Source: Muribaculum sp.
GTDB lineage: Bacteria; Bacteroidota; Bacteroidia; Bacteroidales; Muribaculaceae
Direction of reading: 5' to 3'
DNA length: 64,000 bases
Assembly: GCA_009775095.1 (NCBI GenBank)
Contig: VSOZ01000001.1
Location: 124,001 to 188,000 of the forward strand
Part shown: positions 8,942 through 15,764 of the stretch, piece after piece
How the letters are laid out: the number at the start of each line of letters is the position of its first letter
Position numbering within the stretch: position 1 is the first letter of the stretch
Made by a program: the position numbers and the translations under genes
Notes under the pieces: generated by a model
Databases searched by the model: none
Told to the model about the DNA's origin: nothing
Seen by the model: only the letters and a program-made list of their open reading frames with translations

Positions 8942-9553
8942 ATGGCAAAAGTCGGTTATATATTCGAGGCGAATTCCTACGATGCGTTTGATGCGGATAA
9001 GGAATGGATGCGCCAGTACGGGTGTGTACAAGTGGTTGAAGAATCGGTCGGACACGAGACGCTCAGACCGAGATGGAAACAACTGATGTCGAATCTTGAA
9101 AGAGGCGACGAATTGGTGGTGTCAAAATTCAGCAATGCCGTGCGTGGTTTACGGGAACTATCGGCATTGATCGAGCTATGCCGCATCAAGGTCGTGCGTA
9201 TTATCTCCATTCACGATAAAATTGACACCGGCAACAAATTGTTTCCGGACACGACACTGGCGGAAGTATTGGCCATGTTCGGGGCATTACCGGAGGAAGT
9301 GGCTGTTTTGCGGAAGTCGTCGGATAAGATTATACGCCTGCAGCAGAGTATCAGTATTCCGATTACCAAAAAAAGTATGAGTAAAACTGAACGGGACAAA
9401 AAAATCGTGGATATGTATAACAATGGGTATTCAATCCGTGATATTTGGAAAGAGAGCGGTGTCCGGAGTAAAAGCACCGTGTACAGCATTCTCAATAAAT
9501 ACAAGGTTCAGCTTAACCGGACACCGGGACGCGTGCCGGGCATCCGGAAATAG
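8942..9553 (+). CDS. Serine-recombinase-fold protein lacking the catalytic serine
   Basis: The protein has 203 aa. Residues 1-120 align without gaps to the resolvase N-terminal domain: GYIFEANSYDAFDADKEWMR sits where GYxRxS... is expected, followed by RPRWKQLMSNLERGDELVVS. At the catalytic positions, the YxRxS motif reads Y-I-F-E-A, so Arg and Ser are replaced by Phe and Ala. The DRxxR pair reads S-N-A-V-R, so one more catalytic Arg is lost. The C-terminus keeps a Hin-like HTH (SIRDIWKESGVRSKSTVYSILNKY). It probably binds DNA without cutting, perhaps as a regulator. Closely similar degenerate proteins are, as I recall, common in Bacteroides and annotated as recombinases. Confidence 0.8.
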   Translation: MAKVGYIFEANSYDAFDADKEWMRQYGCVQVVEESVGHETLRPRWKQLMSNLERGDELVVSKFSNAVRGLRELSALIELCRIKVVRIISIHDKIDTGNKLFPDTTLAEVLAMFGALPEEVAVLRKSSDKIIRLQQSISIPITKKSMSKTERDKKIVDMYNNGYSIRDIWKESGVRSKSTVYSILNKYKVQLNRTPGRVPGIRK

Positions 9554-9656
9554 AACTTATAAATCAAATATGGATATTGAAAATCAGTAGTTTACTTGCG
9601 TAATTCATTATTTTTTCGTATCTTTAAGTTGAATATAACTATAAAAAATAAGACCT

Positions 9657-9761
9657 ATGGGAGATATTATAATTTTATTGCTGGTGTTTTTGGTAGTGGG
9701 CAGGCTCTTGAGGGGCGTCTTCGGCGGATTCAGTAAAAGCAGCTTTCGGGATGACAAATAA
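9657..9761 (+). CDS. Possible 34-aa single-helix membrane peptide
   Basis: A short ORF, MGDIIILLLVFLVVGRLLRG and 14 more residues, encodes one hydrophobic helix followed by a basic and Ser-rich tail. It fits between the recombinase-like gene and the HU gene. A near-consensus -7 box (TATCTTTA, around 9619-9626) lies upstream. The amphipathic membrane-peptide design suggests translation, but there is no second line of evidence. Confidence 0.4.
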   Translation: MGDIIILLLVFLVVGRLLRGVFGGFSKSSFRDDK

Positions 9762-9792
9762 GTTTGGATTGTTATAACAGGCGGATATTTGT

Positions 9793-9800
9793 TAATTTTG
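9793..9800 (+). promoter_or_regulatory. -7 box of the HU gene
   Basis: TAATTTTG matches TAnnTTTG exactly and leaves a normal leader of about 25 bases before the ATG at 9829. An ATTG at 9768-9771 is a possible weak -33 element. Confidence 0.65.
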
Positions 9801-9828
9801 CACCGTATTCATTAAAATCAAGAACAAT

Positions 9829-10110
9829 ATGACAAAAGCGGAAATTGTCGCTCAGATCTCACGGCAGAGCGGAATAGAGAAAACGGTTGTGATGACTGTG
9901 GTGGAATCATTCATGGAAAATGTAAAAGAGTCGATGGTTGCGGGAAACGAGGTGTTCTTGCGTGGGTTCGGCAGCTTTATCATCAAACGGAGAGCTGAAA
10001 AGATGGCCCGGAACATTTCGAAGAATACGACAATTAAAATTCCCGCTCACAATATCCCTGCATTCAAACCTGCCAAAGCATTTCTGAATGCGGTAAAAGA
10101 GAACAAGTAG
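9829..10110 (+). CDS. HU-family DNA-binding protein
   Basis: The protein has 93 aa, the standard HU/IHF length. The N-terminal dimerisation helices (MTKAEIVAQISRQSGIEK) are followed by the beta-arm region with VFLRGFGSFIIKRRAEKMARN and the conserved IPAFKPAKAFLNAV ending. HU proteins bend DNA and compact the nucleoid. A copy on a mobile block, next to SSB and a recombinase-like gene, may assist element recombination or replication. It has its own promoter and a terminator at 10153-10180. Confidence 0.93.
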   Translation: MTKAEIVAQISRQSGIEKTVVMTVVESFMENVKESMVAGNEVFLRGFGSFIIKRRAEKMARNISKNTTIKIPAHNIPAFKPAKAFLNAVKENK

Positions 10111-10152
10111 AGTATAAAATACAGATGGTGCAACAACACTGTAATGAGTAAA

Positions 10153-10180
10153 ACAAAAGCGACCCGAAGGCCGCTTTTGT
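10153..10180. terminator. Bidirectional terminator between HU and ssb
   Basis: ACAAAAGCG and CGCTTTTGT form a long stem closed by GACC-CGAA-GGCC. A-rich and T-rich arms on the two sides make it suitable for both convergent genes. Confidence 0.7.
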
Positions 10181-10196
10181 CGTGATAAGGCAAGGA

Positions 10197-10577
10197 TTAT
10201 TTCTTGCCTTTTTTCGCTGGTTTGGCCGGCTTTTCAGGAGTTTCCTCCTTCTCGACGGGCGGATAGAACTTGACGGCGACCATCACGATACGGTTGTGTT
10301 TCACGCCGCTTTGGTCGCTCCATTCTTCGGGCTTGAAATACCCCTCGACGGTCAGCATCGTACCCTTGGTCAGTTGGTCGAACGACCCGGTGTTCTCGTT
10401 TTTACGCCACGCCTCAAAATTCATAAAGGCGGAAACGCGTTTGGATTCCTCGCCATTATTCTCCAGTCGGCTTACTGCCAGAGGGAAACGTGCTACACTT
10501 GCGTTGGTGAACTGACGGATTTCTGCATCCTTTCCTACGAAACCGGTTACTACGAAATTGTTTTCAATCTTTTTCAT
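10197..10577 (-). CDS. ssb: Single-stranded DNA-binding protein
   Basis: The protein has 126 aa with an OB fold: NFVVTGFVGKDAEIRQFTN at the N-terminus, then RFPLAVSR and FMNFEAWRKNE, the usual SSB strands. The C-terminus is Lys/Pro/Ala-rich (EETPEKPAKPAKKGKK) and lacks the acidic DDDIPF tip that recruits partners in chromosomal SSBs. Element-borne SSBs of Bacteroides often look like this. It would protect single strands during transfer or replication. The gene faces HU and shares its terminator. Confidence 0.92.
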   Translation of the reverse strand: MKKIENNFVVTGFVGKDAEIRQFTNASVARFPLAVSRLENNGEESKRVSAFMNFEAWRKNENTGSFDQLTKGTMLTVEGYFKPEEWSDQSGVKHNRIVMVAVKFYPPVEKEETPEKPAKPAKKGKK

Positions 10578-11258
10578 AATGAATTGTTTTTAGAAGTTAT
10601 TAAATCAATTTTACGCTGCCTCAAAAAGTAGGTGCAGTTAAGGGGATGCACCAAGGCCGGACGCATCAATACTCTTTATTTTTGTCCGTAGGCAAAACCG
10701 GAAGGCTCGATAAAGGAAGATTGTACGGCTGTGCCATTGGTCAAGACTTCCAAAGTCGTTCCCGTCTGCATACTATCTTTGCATCGGAAAATGATGATGA
10801 CTTCGACGGAAAACTATTCTGAAAATGAGCGGGAAACCGTAGTTGCAGGGGAAGTGAAAGTGCAATCCATCCACCGGCACAATGGTGCGCGTTTCGGCTG
10901 TAAGTCCGCAGAATCGGCAGGGATTTTCGTGTAATTCGGTCGGACTGAATTGAGGTGGCTACAAACAGAACACTGAACTGACAACAGGTTGCGGTACCGC
11001 AGAAGGGAATATCAACGAAGTGGCGACAAAAGGCGGAACGGGGTATCGGGGTGCTGCCATGTTCCCGTCCGGCAGAAAGAAAAGGGGACAAAAGGGAAAA
11101 AGGAAAGAACCCGGCTTATCGGAAAAAGCGGACGGCAGCTTTTCACGAATGGCTGGTTTTTACAAAAGGATATGGCGCAGCCAAAAGAGAGAGATAAATG
11201 TAAAAAAGGGAATGCGGCATGGCAGGAATGGAAGATTATCCCGTTCCTGCCTGTATCA
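10578..11258. other. 680-bp intergenic region with one promoter-like box and a possible 47-codon ORF
   Basis: No gene is convincing here. A perfect -7 box TATCTTTG lies at 10774-10781, directly before an ORF at 10791-10934 that would encode a 47-aa acidic N-terminus (MMMTSTENYSENERETVVAG). A palindrome GCGGTACCGC is at 10991-11000. Overlapping basic ORFs at 10989-11333 and 11020-11304 are in conflicting frames and look like chance. The region may hold cis-acting element sites. Confidence 0.35.
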
Positions 11259-11516
11259 TCAAAATTCTGCCATGATTACCCGATGCTCGAAAATCTTTTT
11301 TTGATTACTGGGACGTCTTTGGCAAACCCATAGATGATGCTTGCCATAGCCGAAGACGAAATAATCATCAAGGCGTGTTTTTTCTTGTAGGCGTTCCATG
11401 CCGGTACGCAGTTCCGCTTCATCGGTGGAGAAAAGAATCGTGTTGATGATACGGAAGTAGAGTTCTGTTACCTCGTCACAATAAGGACAAAAGCTATGCT
11501 CAATCGTTGCTTTCAT
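11259..11516 (-). CDS. Small hypothetical protein with CxxC (85 aa)
   Basis: The 85-aa product begins with FCPYCDEVTELYFRI, which has a CxxC that could bind zinc, and ends with a basic region (VCQRRPSNQKKIFEHR). It lies in a run of four small leftward genes (12362 to 11259), each with short gaps. The function is unknown. Confidence 0.5.
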   Translation of the reverse strand: MKATIEHSFCPYCDEVTELYFRIINTILFSTDEAELRTGMERLQEKTRLDDYFVFGYGKHHLWVCQRRPSNQKKIFEHRVIMAEF

Positions 11517-11532
11517 GTTTCTTTGATTTTAA

Positions 11533-11859
11533 TTATACTTCTACTATGTCTTCTATTCGACCATACAGGACAGAGCGCAACGCTGTTTTGTCAATGGCGT
11601 AATACTCGGCGATATGTCCGTGCTGTTTTACGAAATATCGTTTGAGAACATCGGAGAAATCAAAGAAGTAGCCCATCAATGCGATACCTCTTTTGAAATG
11701 GATGCACTCTTTCACGTTTCGGGTAATCCAGTTCTTGTCTTCACGGCTCAACTTGTCTCCGTTATCAAGTTGTTCCCGTAATTGGTAAACCCTGCTGTCT
11801 TTCAGCTTCTCTAATTCGGGTACGTCCCATTGGACGAATTTCATTGCTACCTGTTGCAT
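11533..11859 (-). CDS. Small hypothetical protein (108 aa)
   Basis: A soluble, mixed-charge protein with MKFVQWDVPELEKLKDSRVYQLREQLDNG near its N-terminus and a helical middle. No known domain was recognised. It lies 16 bp upstream of the CxxC gene in the same series of small element genes. Confidence 0.5.
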   Translation of the reverse strand: MQQVAMKFVQWDVPELEKLKDSRVYQLREQLDNGDKLSREDKNWITRNVKECIHFKRGIALMGYFFDFSDVLKRYFVKQHGHIAEYYAIDKTALRSVLYGRIEDIVEV

Positions 11860-11870
11860 CGCTCTTGTAT

Positions 11871-12053
11871 TTAATCGTAAATAATCACTTCATCACGGTA
11901 CTCGACCACCTCCTTGCCACTGTTCAGACGTACCACTATTTTATTGCCGAAGTCGCCGACAACTGTTCCCTCGGTATAGCCTTTATAGGGGGTAAGCAGG
12001 GTGCAGTGCGCACCGATAATTTCGCTATCTTCTTCGTATTCGTACATAGTCAT
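11871..12053 (-). CDS. Small hypothetical protein (60 aa), beta-rich
   Basis: The 60-aa product alternates hydrophobic and polar residues (CTLLTPYKGYTEGTVVGDFGNKIVVRL), suggesting a small beta-barrel or SH3-like fold. It belongs to the same leftward run of small genes and follows the next one by 12 bp. The function is unknown. The second Met (12047) is another possible start. Confidence 0.5.
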   Translation of the reverse strand: MTMYEYEEDSEIIGAHCTLLTPYKGYTEGTVVGDFGNKIVVRLNSGKEVVEYRDEVIIYD

Positions 12054-12065
12054 GTCATTTTACAG

Positions 12066-12362
12066 TCATAACCTGATATGCCATTTGCCTTGTGAGTATG
12101 TCCGAAAGCTAACATATTCGCATCCCATTTCATATGTCAGAACTCGAATATAGATACTATCTTTAGTCTCTAAAGATGCTACCAATTCGTCTATCAATTC
12201 CTCTGGATAAGCCCAACGAGAAGAAAACTCGCCCTCCAAAGCGTCATCAGCACGTTCAAGATAACAGTCACCAAAATTGTCGTTCAAGAAAACCTCTATT
12301 TTATCAAGGTCTTGTTCATTCTCTGTAGTTGCGAAGAAAAGGTTTGTTGCGTAATTTGCCAT
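12066..12362 (-). CDS. Small hypothetical acidic protein (98 aa)
   Basis: The ATG at 12360-12362 gives MANYATNLFFATTENEQDLD and an acidic, aromatic protein with WAYPEELIDELVASLE and a beta-rich end. A longer frame adds 28 basic residues, which look like leader sequence. I cannot assign a family. It is the first gene of the small-gene run and follows a leader of about 360 bases. Confidence 0.55.
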   Translation of the reverse strand: MANYATNLFFATTENEQDLDKIEVFLNDNFGDCYLERADDALEGEFSSRWAYPEELIDELVASLETKDSIYIRVLTYEMGCEYVSFRTYSQGKWHIRL

Positions 12363-12725
12363 AATCCTAAGTTTTAAGTTTTTTATTTTTCCCTCTTTTA
12401 GCATTTCAGCTACTTTCGGGCTTGATTGAAAATTATGTCGCCTCAAAAGGTGTTATGGCTCTTTATGCAGGGTTTCACGACCAAATACGACCTCTGCAAA
12501 GCGGAGCGTGGAGATTTTGTCGGGAACCGTCAGGCTGTGACCTTGAATACAAGAAAGCCATGACAAGTACCTTTGCGACACAATTCTCATCAGGCAGCCT
12601 GAAAGTCGATATGCAAGAATGTGGGAGTACACCTGCAATGGGTAATCTGTAAATGGGACTATGGAATAAAAGGGGATTGCAGCGAAAAGAGAAAATATCG
12701 GTGTGACTATCTTCTCTTTTGACTG
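12363..12725 (-). other. Long untranslated leader of the small-gene run
   Basis: The only good promoter box for the leftward small genes is at 12726-12733, so transcripts would carry a leader of about 360 bases. A TTG-initiated ORF (12453-12728) in the leader starts inside the promoter box, so I do not accept it as a gene. Long leaders in Bacteroides elements can act in attenuation, but I did not identify a specific structure. Confidence 0.35.
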
Positions 12726-12733
12726 CAAATATA
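12726..12733 (-). promoter_or_regulatory. -7 box driving the leftward small genes
   Basis: The complement reads TATATTTG, a perfect TAnnTTTG. A TTTC lies about 22 bases upstream as a possible -33 element. The repeat cluster at 12762-12811 lies immediately upstream and could be its operator. Confidence 0.55.
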
Positions 12734-12761
12734 AAAGTATGGGGAGGTCGTTTGGGAAAGG

Positions 12762-12811
12762 TTTAGTTTAGTCTATTAGCCTATATATATGCTAAACTAA
12801 AGTAAACTAAA
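12762..12811. repeat. TAAACTAAA repeat cluster, operator- or iteron-like
   Basis: TTTAGTTTAG at 12762-12771 is a perfect inverted copy of CTAAACTAAA at 12792-12801. A further direct copy of TAAACTAAA at 12803-12811 lies ten bases (one helical turn) from the copy at 12793-12801. The cluster lies between a leftward promoter (12726-12733) and a rightward one (12862-12869), as expected for a regulator or initiator binding site. Confidence 0.5.
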
Positions 12812-12861
12812 TATAGGCAGATATATTGGGCTGCCTGTATATGTGTTTCGAGGGAAATAGC

Positions 12862-12869
12862 TACCTTTG
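12862..12869 (+). promoter_or_regulatory. -7 box, rightward
   Basis: TACCTTTG matches TAnnTTTG. It would transcribe the AT-rich stretch containing the small ORF at 12935-13084. No convincing -33 element was found. Confidence 0.45.
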
Positions 12870-12934
12870 CAAAAAACAATGTTCCTTGAAAAAAAGATTA
12901 GCTCCTTTTTTCTTTTGGCTGCGATTTTTCGCTA

Positions 12935-13084
12935 ATGAATACAGAAACAATAACTCTTCGCGAAAGAATGAAAATCGAGCAAAAAGGTTTGGAAAAATGC
13001 TCAAAGTACGAACAAGTGAAGAGAAAGAAAGGTAGTGCAAACAAAAAAACAGGAAAATGCGATAATTTGTGTTTCTGTTCCTAA
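12935..13084 (+). CDS. Possible small basic protein (49 aa) with C-terminal cysteines
   Basis: The ORF starts MNTETITLRERMKIEQKGLE and ends in KTGKCDNLCFCS, so it is very basic with four Cys in total, three of them near the end. It follows a promoter box at 12862-12869 and overlaps no other credible gene. Coding potential is uncertain. An 18-codon ORF at 12879 could precede it as a leader. Confidence 0.3.
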   Translation: MNTETITLRERMKIEQKGLEKCSKYEQVKRKKGSANKKTGKCDNLCFCS

Positions 13085-13197
13085 TTTGTTCCTTAATAAA
13101 AACATGTCGGAATATAAATCATTGGTTTACAAAATATTACAGTGTGGACTTTTGAGATATAACTAAATTTTCCAGATTATGATTATCAATAAAACGC

Positions 13198-13205
13198 TAT
13201 ATTTG
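13198..13205 (+). promoter_or_regulatory. -7 box of the first AraC gene
   Basis: TATATTTG matches TAnnTTTG and lies 47 bp before the ATG at 13253. No consensus -33 was seen. Confidence 0.55.
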
Positions 13206-13252
13206 CATTATGAAATTTACTTTTTTGCCAACCAGATTGAAATAGAAGTTTG

Positions 13253-14071
13253 ATGGATGATGCCGAGATACTTTTCTTCAAGCCTTGCGAAAAGCTGCTG
13301 CCGTTAGTAAGGTATTATTATGTTTTGAAGAGTCAAAAGACTTTCAGTACGCTTACTTTTCCTCTGGGATGTTCGCAGATTATATTTCATAAAGGAACGC
13401 CGCTGTTTATTCCGGAGTTGAACAGCAGGCAAAGCATATTCACGATAAGCGGTCAAGTCAATTTTCCGACGCATGTAAGTACAAGCGAAGATACCGAGAT
13501 GGTAGTAGCCGTATTTCATCCCCATACCATAGGCTTGTTTATCGACACGCCACCCTCTTCATTCTATAATCTTGAAATCTCGGGATATGATATCGGCAAC
13601 AAAGATCTAAGTGAACTTGCCGCACGTATATTTGATTGCGGAGACAATTCTCATTGCGTGCGCATGATAGAACACCGGCTACTTACAAAATTATCAGACG
13701 CGTCTTTGTCAAACTGTACCCGCATCGGCGCTACAATCAAGAAACTTATGGAATATCCTTCTATACCGATAACGGCGCTTGCCGATACAGCATGTCTATG
13801 CAAAAAGCAGTTTGAACGGGTGTTCAGCCGATGTGTGGGGATGCAGCCCAAAGAATATGCCCGAGTTGTCCGCTTTCAGAAATCATTGCGGTTTATGCAG
13901 AATGGACATTACGATGACACTGACATTGTTTATGAATGCGGCTTCGCCGATCAGTCGCATTTCATTCGCGAGTTCAAGAATTTTAGCGGACATACGCCGC
14001 GAGGATTGCAAAATGTAGGCTGCATTTACTCAGATCTGTTCACAAATCCGTTAATACAAGCCGCCCAATGA
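13253..14071 (+). CDS. AraC-family transcriptional regulator
   Basis: The protein has 272 aa from the ATG at 13253; the frame three bases earlier would start at TTG. Residues 1-150 form an N-terminal sensor of the type found in Bacteroidetes AraC proteins. Residues 165-262 carry the two HTHs, with ITALADTACLCKKQFERVFSR and DIVYECGFADQSHFIREFKNFSGHTPRG, the latter being the canonical second AraC HTH. It lies just upstream of a CatA-like acetyltransferase and probably controls it. The inducer is unknown. Confidence 0.9.
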   Translation: MDDAEILFFKPCEKLLPLVRYYYVLKSQKTFSTLTFPLGCSQIIFHKGTPLFIPELNSRQSIFTISGQVNFPTHVSTSEDTEMVVAVFHPHTIGLFIDTPPSSFYNLEISGYDIGNKDLSELAARIFDCGDNSHCVRMIEHRLLTKLSDASLSNCTRIGATIKKLMEYPSIPITALADTACLCKKQFERVFSRCVGMQPKEYARVVRFQKSLRFMQNGHYDDTDIVYECGFADQSHFIREFKNFSGHTPRGLQNVGCIYSDLFTNPLIQAAQ

Positions 14072-14127
14072 TGTACGTAAAAAGCCATTATGTCCATTTT
14101 ATTCTATTTTAACCGCGCTTTACTACT

Positions 14128-14135
14128 TAATTTTG
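14128..14135 (+). promoter_or_regulatory. -7 box of the CatA-like gene
   Basis: TAATTTTG matches TAnnTTTG and lies 19 bp before the ATG at 14155. The acetyltransferase therefore has its own promoter rather than depending on read-through from the AraC gene. Confidence 0.6.
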
Positions 14136-14154
14136 CTCCACAAAAAAGACGATT

Positions 14155-14781
14155 ATGAAAGAAATGCCCCCCGGTGAAACAACTCGCGAATATGCATACA
14201 ATATGTGGATGAAGGCGCCAATGCCTATGGTGACGTTTTTCAAAACGCTTGACGTATCGCATTTGTTGCGGTTTAGCCACCGACATAATATGAGGTTCAA
14301 TATGCTGATGTGCTATTGCATAGGTAGAGCGGCAAGCCAAATAAAAGAATTCTACACGCTTCCGGTGGGCGACAAATTGATCCGATATGAGAACTTGGCT
14401 ATAAATACGATCGTTGCTAACCAACAAGGAGAAATAAGTTCATGTGATATTCCTTTCTCGGAGACTTTAAATACATTCAATGTCGATTATCTGCGCCTCA
14501 CTCGTCAGGTTGCAACCTCATGCAAAGACCATGATTTGTCTGAAAACAGCATGGTCATTGGCACCTCCGCTCTTGTGCAATTTGATATTGACGGCGCTGT
14601 AGGTATGTACAGCGGCATTTTCAACAATCCTTTTATGATATGGGGCCGATACCGCAAAACGTTGTTTCGTACAACCTTAACCGTATCATTCCAGTTTCAC
14701 CACACACAGATGGACGGCGCGCACGCGGCTCGTTTCCTTGATTTGTTGCAGAAAGAAGTAAGCACCATACGCTTAGCCTAA
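14155..14781 (+). CDS. CatA-like O-acetyltransferase
   Basis: The protein has 208 aa, close to the 213-220 aa of type A chloramphenicol acetyltransferases. Near residues 180-187 it carries FHHTQMDGAHAARF, the HHxxxDG active-site motif with the catalytic His. Residues 30-60 (LLRFSHRHNMRFNMLMCYCI) match the helical region of the CAT fold. CAT enzymes acetylate chloramphenicol with acetyl-CoA, but many CatA-like proteins have other substrates, so resistance is not shown. The gene ends 4 bp inside the convergent AraC gene. Confidence 0.85.
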   Translation: MKEMPPGETTREYAYNMWMKAPMPMVTFFKTLDVSHLLRFSHRHNMRFNMLMCYCIGRAASQIKEFYTLPVGDKLIRYENLAINTIVANQQGEISSCDIPFSETLNTFNVDYLRLTRQVATSCKDHDLSENSMVIGTSALVQFDIDGAVGMYSGIFNNPFMIWGRYRKTLFRTTLTVSFQFHHTQMDGAHAARFLDLLQKEVSTIRLA

Positions 14782-15626
14782 GAAAACCGGGACATGGAAC
14801 CGGACTTAAATGCTATTCTGAACTGCATCGGTGACTGTCCGGTTATGCGGCGAAAGAAACGGCACATATAAGAGTCGTCTTCAAAACATAGACGGTCTGC
14901 TATTTCTCTGACAGTCATTTCAGTGTCGCTCAGAAGAGTCTTAATCTCAACTGCCAGTTGCTGGTCTATCAACACTTTCGGCGAAATGCCGTATATCCGT
15001 CGGCACACTTTATAAAGATAGTCCGGGGTTATGCTCAATGCGTCGGCATAAAATCTTACTTCTTTCTCATTGGGAGAGTTTTTCATAAGAAGAGACCAGA
15101 ATTTGTTGATTATGTCTCGTGCACTGTTCTTATATTCCATTCGTGCCTCTATATCCGTTTTGGCAAATTCGGCATCAATGGCAACAAAGAGATTATATAC
15201 CATATAGCCGAGCATGGTGATACGGTTTGTGGAAGGCATATTATCCAAAATCCAGCCAACCTGTGCAATCCAGCCGCCCATCAATGATTGCTGTCGGACA
15301 TTTAACGGGATGACCGGGGTATAATGCAGATAATCCCATAAAGATATATCTGATATTTTATAGTATGCCGTTTCAAGCATTATACCTGACAGTGATACAT
15401 AATCTGCCGAAAAGCCGGACGATACTGCCTCTACCGACATAAACATATCGGATGTAAGCACAAGAAGGTCGCCTCGTCGAAGCGGCTTTTTCTGCATATT
15501 GACCGACACTGCTGCCATGCCTGCGGTGCATAGGAAGAATATGCAGCCGTCGGTTCTCACCGGGCGCCCGACGCTGTCTTTCCAGTCGATTACGCCGGTT
15601 GTATTTCCGGGATATTGAGGTTTCAT
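14778..15626 (-). CDS. AraC-family transcriptional regulator
   Basis: The protein has 282 aa with an N-terminal cupin-like sensor (FFLCTAGMAAVSVNMQKKPL, then RRGDLLVLTSD). The C-terminal double HTH covers residues 185-275 and includes YADALSITPDYLYKVCRRIYG and VREIADRLCFEDDSYMCRFFRR. It is transcribed divergently from the MATE exporter at 15765 and so probably regulates it; the shared gap is 138 bp. Its 3' end touches the CatA-like gene. Confidence 0.9.
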   Translation of the reverse strand: MKPQYPGNTTGVIDWKDSVGRPVRTDGCIFFLCTAGMAAVSVNMQKKPLRRGDLLVLTSDMFMSVEAVSSGFSADYVSLSGIMLETAYYKISDISLWDYLHYTPVIPLNVRQQSLMGGWIAQVGWILDNMPSTNRITMLGYMVYNLFVAIDAEFAKTDIEARMEYKNSARDIINKFWSLLMKNSPNEKEVRFYADALSITPDYLYKVCRRIYGISPKVLIDQQLAVEIKTLLSDTEMTVREIADRLCFEDDSYMCRFFRRITGQSPMQFRIAFKSGSMSRFS

Positions 15627-15728
15627 AACAAGACAAAATTAGTGCATTTTTTGATTTTTCAGCCGCGATGTATTGATTTGTACCAAGATACCCCGAAAAA
15701 TCACCATATTTCATCGGTTTTTCATATC

Positions 15729-15736
15729 TAACTTTG
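15729..15736 (+). promoter_or_regulatory. -7 box of the MATE gene
   Basis: TAACTTTG matches TAnnTTTG and lies 28 bp before the ATG at 15765, in the divergent region shared with the AraC gene. Confidence 0.6.
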
Positions 15737-15764
15737 CAGCATAAATAACAGTAATCTCTAAATT

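Noticed and set aside
10989..11333. Overlapping basic ORFs in two frames
   Set aside because: Two conflicting frames, no promoter or conserved look, and the downstream end runs into a gene on the other strand.
12453..12728. 91-aa ORF on the minus strand in the leader region
   Set aside because: It would start at TTG inside the promoter box at 12726-12733, and the protein looks random.
12826..13035. 69-codon plus-strand ORF
   Set aside because: It begins upstream of the promoter box at 12862-12869. The ORF at 12935-13084 fits the box better.
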